A program made the position numbers and the translations under genes. Below are positions 1 to 8,855 of a DNA stretch of 64,000 nucleotides, piece by piece. The notes beneath the pieces were generated by a model. It was given only the letters and a program-made list of their open reading frames with translations, was not told where the DNA came from and made no database searches. This DNA is from Larus michahellis (taxonomy: Eukaryota; Chordata; Aves; Charadriiformes; Laridae), in the NCBI RefSeq assembly GCF_964199755.1, contig NC_133906.1, positions 1,364,001 to 1,428,000 on the forward strand. Direction: 5' to 3'. Every line of letters begins with the position of its first letter. Within the stretch, counting starts at the first letter, position 1.

Positions 1-63
1 CTTACCAGCAAACTGCCAGCTCCAGCCCTCAGATCATAACTTCACGGCGTTGGTTTTAGGGAG

Positions 64-333
64 TCATTTTTGTTCTTTCCTCATCGATTTTGTTCTGGGC
101 TCTGGGGTCTGCGGTAAGAGCAGGAGCCAGCCAGTGCCACCAGCCTGCTGCTCCCATGGCAGCTCAGCATCCCCCCGGACCAGCCGGTGTGGCACGAAGC
201 CGTTCGGGGCAGCAGCGACCTGGCTAACGGTGGCCACGTGGATGCGTAGAGGACGCCCCGAGTCACCCTGAGCAAACAGCAGCGCCACCTGAGCTGCTTC
301 AGCCGCCGAGAAAAGAGCGTGCACAAACACATC
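64..333 (-). CDS. Unassigned reading frame, possible terminal exon
   Basis: On the minus strand a good splice acceptor (pyrimidine-rich tract ending in CAG) at about 334 opens a frame that starts DVFVHALFSAAEAAQVALLF and runs about 90 residues to a stop at 64. In the mammalian order the neighbour left of SLC35A4 is APBB3 on this strand, so a last exon of that gene would fit by position. I do not recognise the residues as FE65/PTB sequence, however. The region is GC-rich, where open frames arise by chance, and the rest of any such gene would lie left of the window. No function is proposed. Confidence 0.2.
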   Translation of the reverse strand, partial: DVFVHALFSAAEAAQVALLFAQGDSGRPLRIHVATVSQVAAAPNGFVPHRLVRGDAELPWEQQAGGTGWLLLLPQTPEPRTKSMRKEQK

Positions 334-755
334 CTGCTCGTGAAAGGGAGAGGAAAAGGGGTTAATTAGGTTGGGATATGTTTTGTCTCTTTTTCCTGCG
401 TCTGGCGCTGCCCCTGGGCTGGGCACAGCCTCCCAAGGCCGGAGACGGTTGTCTCTGCCCTGAAACCAGCAGCAGAGAGCGTGGAGGGGGGTTGCCTCCA
501 CCCCTAGCTGTCGGGAAAAGGATGGCTGTCTCCGTGCTGTGGCCTAGGGACAGGAAGAGGGCGGGAGGGATCTCGAGCCACTTGACGAGGCACCACGCTT
601 GGGACCAAACGCATCCTGCCACTTGGGCCTGTCACCAGCCCCAGGACCAGTCGCTGGAGCCTCCAGCGCAGCTGTCTGCCAGGCCCACGCCAGCCCCACG
701 CGGCGAGCGCTTGCCACAAGAGCCGGAGCAGACGGGATGAGACACAGACTCAAGC
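334..755. other. Non-coding stretch, nothing recognised
   Basis: GC-rich sequence between the unassigned frame and a solo LTR. I see no repeat or credible exon in it. The last four bases (AAGC, 752-755) are the left copy of a target-site duplication of the LTR that follows. Confidence 0.4.
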
Positions 756-1409
756 TGTTATCTGAAATAAAAGCCCTCGAAAACCAAAAGTAGTTTAGGG
801 AGGAGAGACTGCTTTATTCAACATCGGGTGCTAGGGGGAAAACCCACAAATCTAGCACCCCTGATCGGGGATATTCACCCATTATTTATACACAAAATAG
901 TCTCATAATTCCGCCTACCTAATACGTAACTCCACCCAGGCTTACAGATGGCCAAATAGCCTTTTTGCACATGTGTTTTAAATTTTGCTGTGTTGGCAAA
1001 ACGCTTCCGGGCAAGCATGAGCTTCTCGGTGGTCGTTTGGGTAAGAAGACCCTTCCTCACATTATCCTTTTGAGGTATTGAATCATCTCAGGACAGTCAA
1101 AGTTCGCTGTAAGTTTGCCAACTTCTTGAAGATAATAAGGATGTTCTTTGAAGTAGCTACAACTCTATATAAAAGAACCTCAAAGTGATTAACTACTTCT
1201 CGTTATCCCATCCTTGGTGATGAGCTACTTCTGACTGTCTCCTCATTATCGCTATCTGTAACATCAGCTCAGTGACAAACTGTTTTCTCACACAGTAAGA
1301 AGGTCAGTAATTAGCTATTTTCTCACATAGGAAGAAGGTCAGTAGGAAACAAACAACATTTTAGTTAGCAGATGACTATAAACAAAGCCGAGGCCTGTCT
1401 TTGGTAACA
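756..1409 (-). mobile_element. Solo LTR of an avian endogenous retrovirus
   Basis: A 654-bp block with inverted termini: it begins TGTTA and ends TAACA, and is flanked on both sides by AAGC (752-755 and 1410-1413), a plausible target-site duplication. Read on the minus strand it has a TATA-like GTATAAATA near 888 and a polyadenylation signal GAATAAAGC near 815, in the order expected of U3-R-U5. No internal retroviral sequence lies beside it, so it looks like a solo LTR left by recombination. The family is unknown to me. AT content is higher than in the surroundings. Confidence 0.6.
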
Positions 1410-1413
1410 AAGC

Positions 1414-3604
1414 CCTTGATGTTTTGGTACCGATCCCTACGCTGGAAGCTGCTTTCTACCTTTCTGTGCTCTACACCTCTTCAGGAGCCGCACTAGCACA
1501 CATTCACCCCCACACGGCGCTTTTCACCAACGAACACGTTGCAGGTAGCGATGCCCAGGGCTTGGCTCCCTCCAGGTTCCACGGAGAGCACACCCTCACC
1601 CGAGGGCTGCCCGTCTCCCGCCTGGGCTGTGGGGACGGCGTGCTCTTCCTGGCCACCCCCATGGGGTGAATCCCTCCCTCGCCTGCTCTGGTGGTACAAG
1701 GATTGCACACACATCGACAACTGTCTGCTACCTTTGGGAGGTCACCTTTGGTGGCCCTTGGCTTTTCTCTGCTGGCCTGGAGGCACTGCAACACAACCAG
1801 ATGGAGAAGGGTCCCCAGCTCCGTAGCGTCGCCGTGGTGCCCCTCTGAGGAAGACATGGAAGGGGTGCTCAAGTGCTGAAAACTCCCTTTCACCTAAGAG
1901 GGGATCAAGTCGGAGTTGGTGTTTATTAGAAGACCTTTAAGAAGGTCCATTAGATGGCTATTAACAGACTCAAGCTGGTACCAACCGCAGATAACCAGCC
2001 CCACAGCACAGCCGCTGACCAACAAGGGTCACTCATGCCCGCTCGGGCAGCAACAGCTGGACGCCGACGCCACCTGCTCCCCGAGTGACGCACTGACACA
2101 CCAGAGCCCACCAGGAAGGCGCTCACCATGTCCCTCAGAGGGGCTCTTCTCCCATCAGATGCTGTATAAAATCCTGCTGTGTGCGATGGAACCGGCCCAA
2201 GTTCCATGCCCCCCAGCTGACGCTCGCCTGTGCCGGGAGCCTCGTGGTGTCCTACGCTCATCAGCTCCTGTGGATTCAAAACCGCTGCCAGCCTCCGGTC
2301 TCTCATCAGTTCTTGGGGGACTTTCACAGCATGTACTTCTCTCCGGCCTCCTGCTCTGTGGTAACTATTTCTCCATCCACACCTACAGCATCTGGCCACA
2401 AACTTACACAGCGGCATCCTTTGGGACACAAGAGCCGGCCCATGTTGGCCTGAAGGCATGGTACCCTGTGATGGGCACCATGTACCGACCAGCTGTCACC
2501 CAGGTCACGAGAAAACATCTTCTCCTTCTTGGGCGGGCAAGGGAGAAACAGTCATCCATTCACAAAACATCCTCGCTGCTACGAAGGACAAACCACGCCC
2601 CATGTCACTGCTCATGAGCGGGGCAAGACAGCGGTGTTCTCGGAGCACACATCTGCACCAAGGTGCCCCATGGCATGGTTGCAGGCAACCCAGCAGAGAT
2701 CTCCTCAGACGGGTCCCCAGACATCCCGGGGAAGAGACCCGGAGGGAAGAGGGGCTGCAGAGGGGCAGGTCACAGCTGGGCCGTGCCAGCCTTGACAGCG
2801 CTTCCTTTGAAACCCAGCTCTGGACTCTCTCTCTCATCCAGCTGCCTTTGTCACCTTTGGTACCTCGACACTTTTCCTTCACATGTCCCCTCTTCTGACA
2901 GCAGCCCCTGCCCACAAGTGCATCACGGCACCTTCGGGAGATTGCGGGTAGAGGCAAACAGACCGACAAGCGACTCCTTCAGCCACAGCTCTGTACAACT
3001 TGCTGTCACCACAGCTAACTTTCGAGCTACGCTGAAAAACACAACGCTTGGAGGCATGAAGCACCAAGGCAGAGGAAGGCTGAGGTTTCCACCATCAAGG
3101 ACCCCCCTTACCTCCCCCTTCAGTTCAGGCAGTGGGAGCAAGGGGAAAAACAATGACTCAAAAGCTCGTCCCAGCCTGCCCCTGTCCTCTGTCACTTACC
3201 GTGCAGCAGATGTGACGTTCCCGCAGTGATCTCCACTCACCGGAACCATCCCCGCGGGGCCGGCAGGAGAAGGCTGATCCCACACCACGCTGCAGTTTGT
3301 CCTCCACCAGTGCGACAGACAGCAAAGACAGCAGCATCCCTTCGTCACCTCTTCATTGTACCCTCATCATCCTACTCATCTTCTGCTGCTCCCTTCCCAG
3401 GTCTGAACGCCAGGCTGTGACTGGAACCTCAAGCCCAAGGCAGAGCTTTGCCCATGTGGGCAAAACAGGACGGAAGGGGAAACGGAGGGAAACGGTACAT
3501 GCAGCCACTGCAACGCTGCAGCCAACCCAACAGCACGGCAGCATCTCCTGGGGCAGAGACAAGGGGGCTCTGGCAAGTCACTTGGACACCTGTTGCCATT
3601 AGCC
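1414..3604. other. Intergenic, no gene recognised
   Basis: About 2.2 kb of moderately GC-rich sequence. Several open frames of 70-230 codons exist on both strands, but none shows a recognisable domain, splice pattern or polyadenylation context. I see no repeat family I can name. Confidence 0.4.
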
Positions 3605-4055
3605 TGTGACTAAGGACTCTCTAAGACTCAATTTTGGAGCGTTAAAAAGCAGGCATTCCTTATTGAGCGCTGGGCGCACAGGGGATCGCTCCGCCTAGTG
3701 CACGCGCCAAGTTGCTCAACTACAAAGGTTGTAAGCGATCAGAATATACATATTCATTACTGATTAACATATTCATACTGTCACCTAGAGCTCTTTAATA
3801 TATATAAATGTCCTTGACGCATGCGCATCCGTGACCATAGGTGGTCTTCCAGGGTCCTCTGGTGGTCATCGACAGTCTTCCTCACCGTGTCTTCAGGCAT
3901 GCTCAGTTCGTCTTTTGGCTTAGTTTGCAACTCCTGTTGTCACCGAACCAGCGTATTCTAGCACCTCTCCCCATCTACTCCACTCAAGGATACAATGTCT
4001 CAAGACTTCCTTTTATCCAGCTAAACCCTGCAGATGTTTAGCCCGTCCGGTTACA
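3605..4055 (-). mobile_element. Probable solo LTR, minus orientation
   Basis: An AT-richer block beginning TGTGACTAAGG. On the minus strand a TATA-like run (TTTATATATA complement near 3795) precedes a polyadenylation-like AATAAGG near 3659, followed by a short U5-like tail ending in CACA at 3605. This order is typical of an LTR. The right end is not defined: I tried several TG/CA pairings and none gives a convincing target duplication, so the end is approximate. It is not the same LTR family as the one at 756-1409. Confidence 0.4.
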
Positions 4056-4344
4056 AAGCATTTCAAACGCAGCTACATTATTCCAGTAAGGAGGAAACCA
4101 TATGTTCTTTTTAGGTCGGTGTCCGTAAGGCCTGAGGGGCCTTCCACCCCAGCTATGTACATGTCCTTTCGTGCTGTTGAAGGCTACTGTATCACCAGCT
4201 ACTGTCTCACAGCTCCCTGCTGGCCTGCTGGGCCCGGGAGGGGGGAATCCCCCTGTGCTGCCCAGGGCAGACACTGGGCTGATCCTTGGACACCCGCAAC
4301 AGCAACCGCCACGCAAAGAGATCCCTCTGAGAACACAGTCACAG

Positions 4345-4445
4345 GAGCATGCGCCCACCCTGGGTGGGAGGTGTCCCTGCCCATGGCAGGGAGCTGGAAC
4401 TAGCTGATCTTTAAGGTCTCTTCCAACCTAAACCATTCAGTAATC
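4345..4445 (+). mobile_element. CR1 LINE 3' end fragment
   Basis: Matches the familiar avian CR1 tail: a 'GGTGTCCCTGCCCATGGCAG' segment, then 'GATCTTTAAGGTC' and 'TTCCAACC', ending near 'ACCATTCAGTAAT'. It is a 5'-truncated plus-strand copy, as is usual for CR1. Confidence 0.7.
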
Positions 4446-4494
4446 CCATCCTGTGCTGAAGGCCCCCACACCCCAGCCATGCCAGGCCAGCGAC

Positions 4495-4860
4495 TGCACA
4501 CAGAATCCCAGACTGGCAGGGGTTGGAAGGGACCTCTGGAGATCAATCACCCAGTCCAACCCCCTGCCAGAGCAGGGTCACCCAGAGCAGGTGGCACAGG
4601 AACGCGTCCAGGCGGGTTTGGGATGTCTCCAGAGACGGAGACTCCACCACCTCTCTGGGCAGCCTGTGCCAGGGCTCTGCTGCCCTCAGGGTAAAGAAGT
4701 TCCTCCTCATGTTTAGGTGGAACTTCCTATGGTCAAGTTTGTGCCCATTACCTCTTGTCCTGTTGCTGGGCATCAGCACATGCACCGCCAACAGCTCCCA
4801 CCTGCTCGGGGCAGAGCAGGACCACGGGCACAGCCCACAGCCCACAGCCCCACTCCAGGC
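4495..4860 (-). mobile_element. CR1 LINE fragment, inverted
   Basis: Reverse-complement CR1 3' region: 'GGTTGGAAGGGACCTCTGGA', 'CCAGTCCAACCCCCTGCC', the 'CCACCACCTCTCTGGGCAGC' block and the 'AAGTTCCTCCTCATG' block follow in reverse CR1 order. It lies just upstream of the SLC35A4 CpG-rich promoter and is closely similar to the copy at 48695-49265. Confidence 0.75.
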
Positions 4861-5039
4861 CCACCAAGGCCCTTCCCTCACACAGGCACAGGACAAACAA
4901 CTCCCCTCAGGGTCTCCTTCCCCGGCATCAGCCACCGCTCCCCAGCACCCAGTGCCCAGTGCCCCGGCAGCAGCCACCACAACTCCACTGCAACGCCCTC
5001 CGCCTCCGCCCCCGCAGGGCCGGCCCTCAGGGGGGAGGT

Positions 5040-5221
5040 GGCGTCCTCGCCATCATGGCGGCGCCCAGCCAACCCCCGCCTCAAGATGGCGGCGGGCGGG
5101 CCGGCGGCGGGGAGACGGCGGGGAGGGGGGAGGGGGGGGCGGTGCGCGCGGCGTCACGTGCGTCGCCGCGGCCCAATCAGCGACGGGCGGTGCCCGCGCG
5201 CTGGGCGGTGCCTGCGCTAAG
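5040..5221 (+). promoter_or_regulatory. SLC35A4: CpG-rich promoter of SLC35A4
   Basis: Very GC- and CpG-rich block directly before the first coding exon. It contains an E-box TCACGTG (5154-5160) and a CCAAT core (5173-5177). ATGGCGGC-type YY1-like motifs lie near 5054 and 5085, with a third, AAGATGGCGGAC, at 5219-5230, overlapping the start codon of the upstream frame. A YY1-like motif over the first start codon is common in housekeeping promoters. The exact transcription start is not visible. Confidence 0.6.
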
Positions 5222-5846
5222 ATGGCGGACGATAAGGTGAGCGGGGAGGCGCGGCGGGCAGGGCCGGGACGGGCCTGGCGGGGCGGAACTCGGCCTGAGC
5301 GGTCTCCGGGCGCGTCCCCCTGTCCCCGGGTGCCGTGCGTGGGGCCGGGCATCATCCTGCGTGTCTCCCCCAGGACTCGCTGCCCAAGCTGAAGGACCTC
5401 GCCTTCCTGAAGGACCAGCTGGAGAGCCTGCAGCGCCGGGTGGAGGACGAGGTGCACGCCGGCGTGGGGCAGGTAAGGCGCTTCCCCAGCCTGTGTCCCG
5501 CTCTGCGTGCCTCGGGGTGCGCCAGGCACCCCGTTTTGAGGGAGCTTCATTAAAAAAGTGCCTGGGGCGCGTGCCTGCTTGGCATTCCCCACACACACAC
5601 ACCCCCCCCCCCCCCGCCTTGTGTCTCACTTTTGGCTCTTTTCCACAGGATGGCTCTCTGCTGGCCTCGCCCTTTCTCAAAGGCTTCCTGGCGGGCTACC
5701 TGGTAGCCAAACTTCGCTTCTCGGCCGTCCTGGGATTTGTGGCTGGGACCTGCACAGGGATATATGCCGCTCAGAACTATGCTGTCCCCAATGTTGAAAA
5801 GACAATCCGGGACTATTTGAGCTCTCTGAAAAAAGGTCGGGACTAG
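5222..5846 (+). CDS. SLC35A4: SLC35A4 upstream-ORF microprotein, 103 aa
   Basis: Three exons, 5222-5236, 5374-5472 and 5649-5846, join in phase (15+99+198 nt) to a 103-residue protein starting MADDK and ending KKGRD. This is the conserved microprotein encoded by the SLC35A4 5' leader, reported at the mitochondrial inner membrane in mammals, where it is also 103 residues. The N-terminal half (about residues 8-35) is charged and helical (LKDLAFLKDQLESLQRRVED). The C-terminal half carries a glycine- and alanine-rich hydrophobic stretch (FLKGFLAGYLVAKL...AVLGFVAGTCTGIYAA) that should span a membrane. The stop lies 586 bp before the start of the transporter frame on the same strand, so the two are probably on one transcript. 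Recognition by residue pattern and by context is strong. Confidence 0.9.
5588..5617. repeat. CA then poly-C microsatellite
   Basis: A short (CA)n run followed by about 14 C residues in the second intron of the microprotein cistron, close to the exon 3 acceptor. It extends the pyrimidine-rich tract and may vary in length. Confidence 0.8.
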
Positions 5847-6432
5847 CAAGAAGTCCTTTGGCAGCAGTGACTGTAGGAACGGTACTCCTTAGTTAGCAGG
5901 CACGGAAGATTCCTAGGGCTTTCAGAGGCACATCACCTGCACCGTTATTTTCCACTGGAAAAGGGCTTTACACCACGTCGTTGCGAGACATCAGCGGGTC
6001 TGGTTATGGGGTGCTTATTAGAGCACCGTGACAGCAGTGATCACTCCACTAACGCACAGTAGCTTGGAAGCATCGGCAGCCAACGGTTTGCCAGCTGCCT
6101 TTTCCCCTTACCTCTCTCCCCATGCCCCTGCGGACTGAAAGGCTGCCTGTGACATGTCATCACACTCACCACCCGTACGCCCTTCCACCGAGCCCACGCT
6201 TTGCCCTAGGAACATGCTTTGTGTGGCTTCCTGGGGAGGCTTGTAGTTCTCTTCCTAACAAAAGACAAAACTGTTCTCTTTCACTGCATCAGAAATGTAG
6301 CAGGTAACATCCTGTTTTAACCAGGCTCATTAAATTAATGGTATTTGGTCTCTTCTTGAATGTTCTAGGGTGGGAGTCTGTCTGACCTCTCTGCACTGAT
6401 AGCAGCTCGCCCTCGCTGGCTACTGCCTGAAA

Positions 6433-7380
6433 ATGGTGATGTTTGGTAATGCTGCTGGCTCTGCAAACCGGGTGCTCCGGAGGGGGCTGTGGGGACTGAT
6501 GCTCGTCTTATCTGTAGCCATATACGGCTCTCATGCTCCCCTCCTGACCCTGTGCAAGGTCGACGGGATGATCCCCTTCAGCTCTGCCTCCGTCGTGGTT
6601 CTCGTTGAGCTGACAAAACTGGTCTTCTCCCTCCTGTTCCTGCTGACCTGGGACCGGGAGCTGTTGGGAGTCGCCGTGTCGTGGCGCCACGTTGCCCCCT
6701 TCGCCCTCTCTGCCCTGCTCTATGCTGCTAACAACAACCTGGTGGTTCACATGCAGCTCTTCATGGATCCCAGCACCTACCAGGTCTTGAGTAACTTGAA
6801 GATCGTCAGCACCGCGCTCCTCTACAGCCTCTTCCTGCGCCAAAGACTCAGCATGCGCAAATGGCTGGCTCTCTTCCTGCTGGTGGCTGCTGGGGTGAGC
6901 TACAGCTGTGGCGGCCTGCAGGACCCTGGCAGCCCCTCCGTGATGCGGCTGCACATCACGCTGGTGGGCTTGTTGCTGATCTCGGTGTACTGCCTGATCT
7001 CGGGCTTGTCTGCTGTCTACACGGAAGCCATCCTGAAAACTCAGGCGCTGCCTCTCAGCCTTCAGAACCTCTTCCTTTACTTCTTTGGGGTCCTGCTCAA
7101 CTTGATCGGCTACTTCTGGAGCAGCACAGAGGGCGGTTTCTTGGAGGGCTTCTCCTCCTGGGTGCTGGTGATTGTGGTCAGCCAGGCCGTCAACGGTTTG
7201 ATCATGTCCGTGGTCATGAAGCACAGCAGTAACATCACCAGGCTCTTCGTGATCTCCTGCTCTATCCTGGTCAACGCCTTCCTGTCCGTCACCCTCTTCA
7301 ACCTGCAGCTCACCCTCCTCTTCTTCGTTGCCGTCTCATGCATCGGCCTTGCTGTTCACTTGTACTATGGGGTCACGTAG
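6433..7380 (+). CDS. SLC35A4: SLC35A4, Golgi nucleotide-sugar transporter family
   Basis: A single-exon frame of 315 residues, close to the usual length of about 324 for SLC35A4. The family are Golgi nucleotide-sugar antiporters with ten helices; human SLC35A4 has been reported to move CDP-ribitol. Hydrophobic helices run from about residue 15 to the C terminus. Family signatures are visible: YAANNNLVVHMQLFMDPSTYQVLSNLKI around residues 97-125, then EAILKTQ, and SLQNLFLYFFGVLLNL near 205. The second methionine (7 residues... MFG at codon 3) is an alternative start. The transcript leader carries the microprotein frame, so translation of this second cistron presumably needs leaky scanning or reinitiation. 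A possible splice acceptor (TTGAATGTTCTAG) ends near 6369. Nothing in the frame looks damaged. Confidence 0.93.
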   Translation: MVMFGNAAGSANRVLRRGLWGLMLVLSVAIYGSHAPLLTLCKVDGMIPFSSASVVVLVELTKLVFSLLFLLTWDRELLGVAVSWRHVAPFALSALLYAANNNLVVHMQLFMDPSTYQVLSNLKIVSTALLYSLFLRQRLSMRKWLALFLLVAAGVSYSCGGLQDPGSPSVMRLHITLVGLLLISVYCLISGLSAVYTEAILKTQALPLSLQNLFLYFFGVLLNLIGYFWSSTEGGFLEGFSSWVLVIVVSQAVNGLIMSVVMKHSSNITRLFVISCSILVNAFLSVTLFNLQLTLLFFVAVSCIGLAVHLYYGVT

Positions 7381-8351
7381 CTGCTGCCTTCCTGCCCTGC
7401 GTGCGTCGGGGCAGGCTTTAGTCGTTCCTCAGGGGTGTTTAGTGCTTGTGCTGGGGCTGGCGTTGGAAGCACAGCGGTGTTCTGCTCCCTGCCCTGCTGT
7501 TTGCAGGGAGTCGTTACTGGTGGGCACATGCAAGACTAGCGGGGTCCCCTGGAGGAGGTGTGCTGAGGGGGAGGGTGCCCTGTCCCTGTGTCCAGGGGGG
7601 AAGCTGGACCCTATCCCAGCCTGGCCGGGCTCTGTGCCATGGGACTCCTGTGCAATTGCATGAGCCCAGCCTGGAGGGTGAGTCCCGAGTGCCTCGTTCA
7701 TGTGACGTATCGCGTTCTCGAGCTGCTTCCCCCATCTTCCCCACACCAAAGGGCGCACACATTTCTCGTGCCTGTCAATGCTGCTGCAGTGGTGAGCTCC
7801 GCCGTGCTGCGGGCTCTGCGCGCGGGCAGCCCTGCTGCACAGTCGCTGCCAGGCCAGCCTTGGTCTGAAGCACCCCGTGGATGGTGCTTCCCCGTGGCAG
7901 GGCGGTCACGTCCATCCAACGTGTCCAGCTGACGCCCAGCCCTTGGCTTCAGGGGAGTCTTGGCGCTGTGGGAGGTGACTCCCGCTGGCCTGTGACCTCT
8001 CGGAGCCCCTGGTGAGGTGGGGAAGAGGGTTCTCCCTCCAGGTCTCTAGAGGTACAAGCCCTTGGCACGGGGCTGGGTGCCGCTGCCTGGAGAGCCGCAT
8101 GCCACAGCCAGAGGCGTTTGTCCCACCTCTCTGTGGTTTTCCAGACCACCACTTGCCCCAGCCCCTGGCTCAAGGGCTGCTCTCCTCTCAAACATGGTGT
8201 TGTTGCTTGGAGTAGAGCAGATGGGGGACTAGAGGGATGTGGAAACTGTTTCATCTGGTCCCCAAAAGGGAGACAGCACCCAAATTTGTACTGGTGCTGT
8301 GGCTAGCGAGTTCCCGGCAGGCGGAAGTCGCTGCTGGCTGTGGCTGGGGTT

Positions 8352-8357
8352 ATTAAA
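8352..8357 (+). terminator. SLC35A4: Polyadenylation signal ATTAAA, SLC35A4
   Basis: ATTAAA followed by a T/G-rich region (TGTGTGTCTGTCC). It gives SLC35A4 a 3' UTR of about 1 kb and lies about 130 bp from the converging signal of the minus-strand gene. Confidence 0.55.
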
Positions 8358-8483
8358 GTTGCGGTTGAAGAGCAGATGTGTGTCTGTCCTCCCTGCGGGA
8401 AGGGATCTGTTTCGCGTGGCAGAGGTTTGGGGGCCAGGGGCGCGTCCAAGCCTGATGACACTCATCAGTGAAGGGGCACATGC

Positions 8484-8489
8484 TTTATT
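8484..8489 (-). terminator. Polyadenylation signal AATAAA of the kinesin-like gene
   Basis: AATAAA on the minus strand (TTTATT on plus), about 370 bp after the stop codon of the gene at 8856-14203. It is the natural 3' end for that gene, which converges with SLC35A4. Confidence 0.55.
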
Positions 8490-8855
8490 CCATGTGGCAG
8501 CCGGGGGACCACCAGCCCTCCCACCGTGTCCACTGCTCCTCTTGCAGGGCTGTGCCCAAGCCCGTGCTCCCGCAGGCATGTGCCCAGCAGCAGACCAGGG
8601 TTTTCCCGGTGGGGGCAGAGGGGCGAAGTGCTCCCCCCCTCCTGCCAGCGAGCACGCTGCCTGGGCCGGGTTTCTGCAGGGAGCACTCTCAGCAGGCGGG
8701 GCGGGAGGCCTTGCCCTCTGTTTTAGCTGGGGCTGGCTGGTCCCCTGGCATTGGGGCTGGTGGCTCACTCCAGGGAGGGGGGGTTGAGGTGGCAGGGGGT
8801 CTGCAAGCACCCCATCCTGCCGGGGCAGCAGTGCCCACCGCCCTGGCATGCTGGC

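Noticed and set aside
4000-4060. TTAGCC as a target-site duplication for the LTR at 3605
   Set aside because: Using it would leave an LTR end that does not start with TG on the minus strand; kept only as an unresolved boundary.
6508-7224. 238-codon minus-strand frame
   Set aside because: Antisense shadow of the SLC35A4 coding exon.
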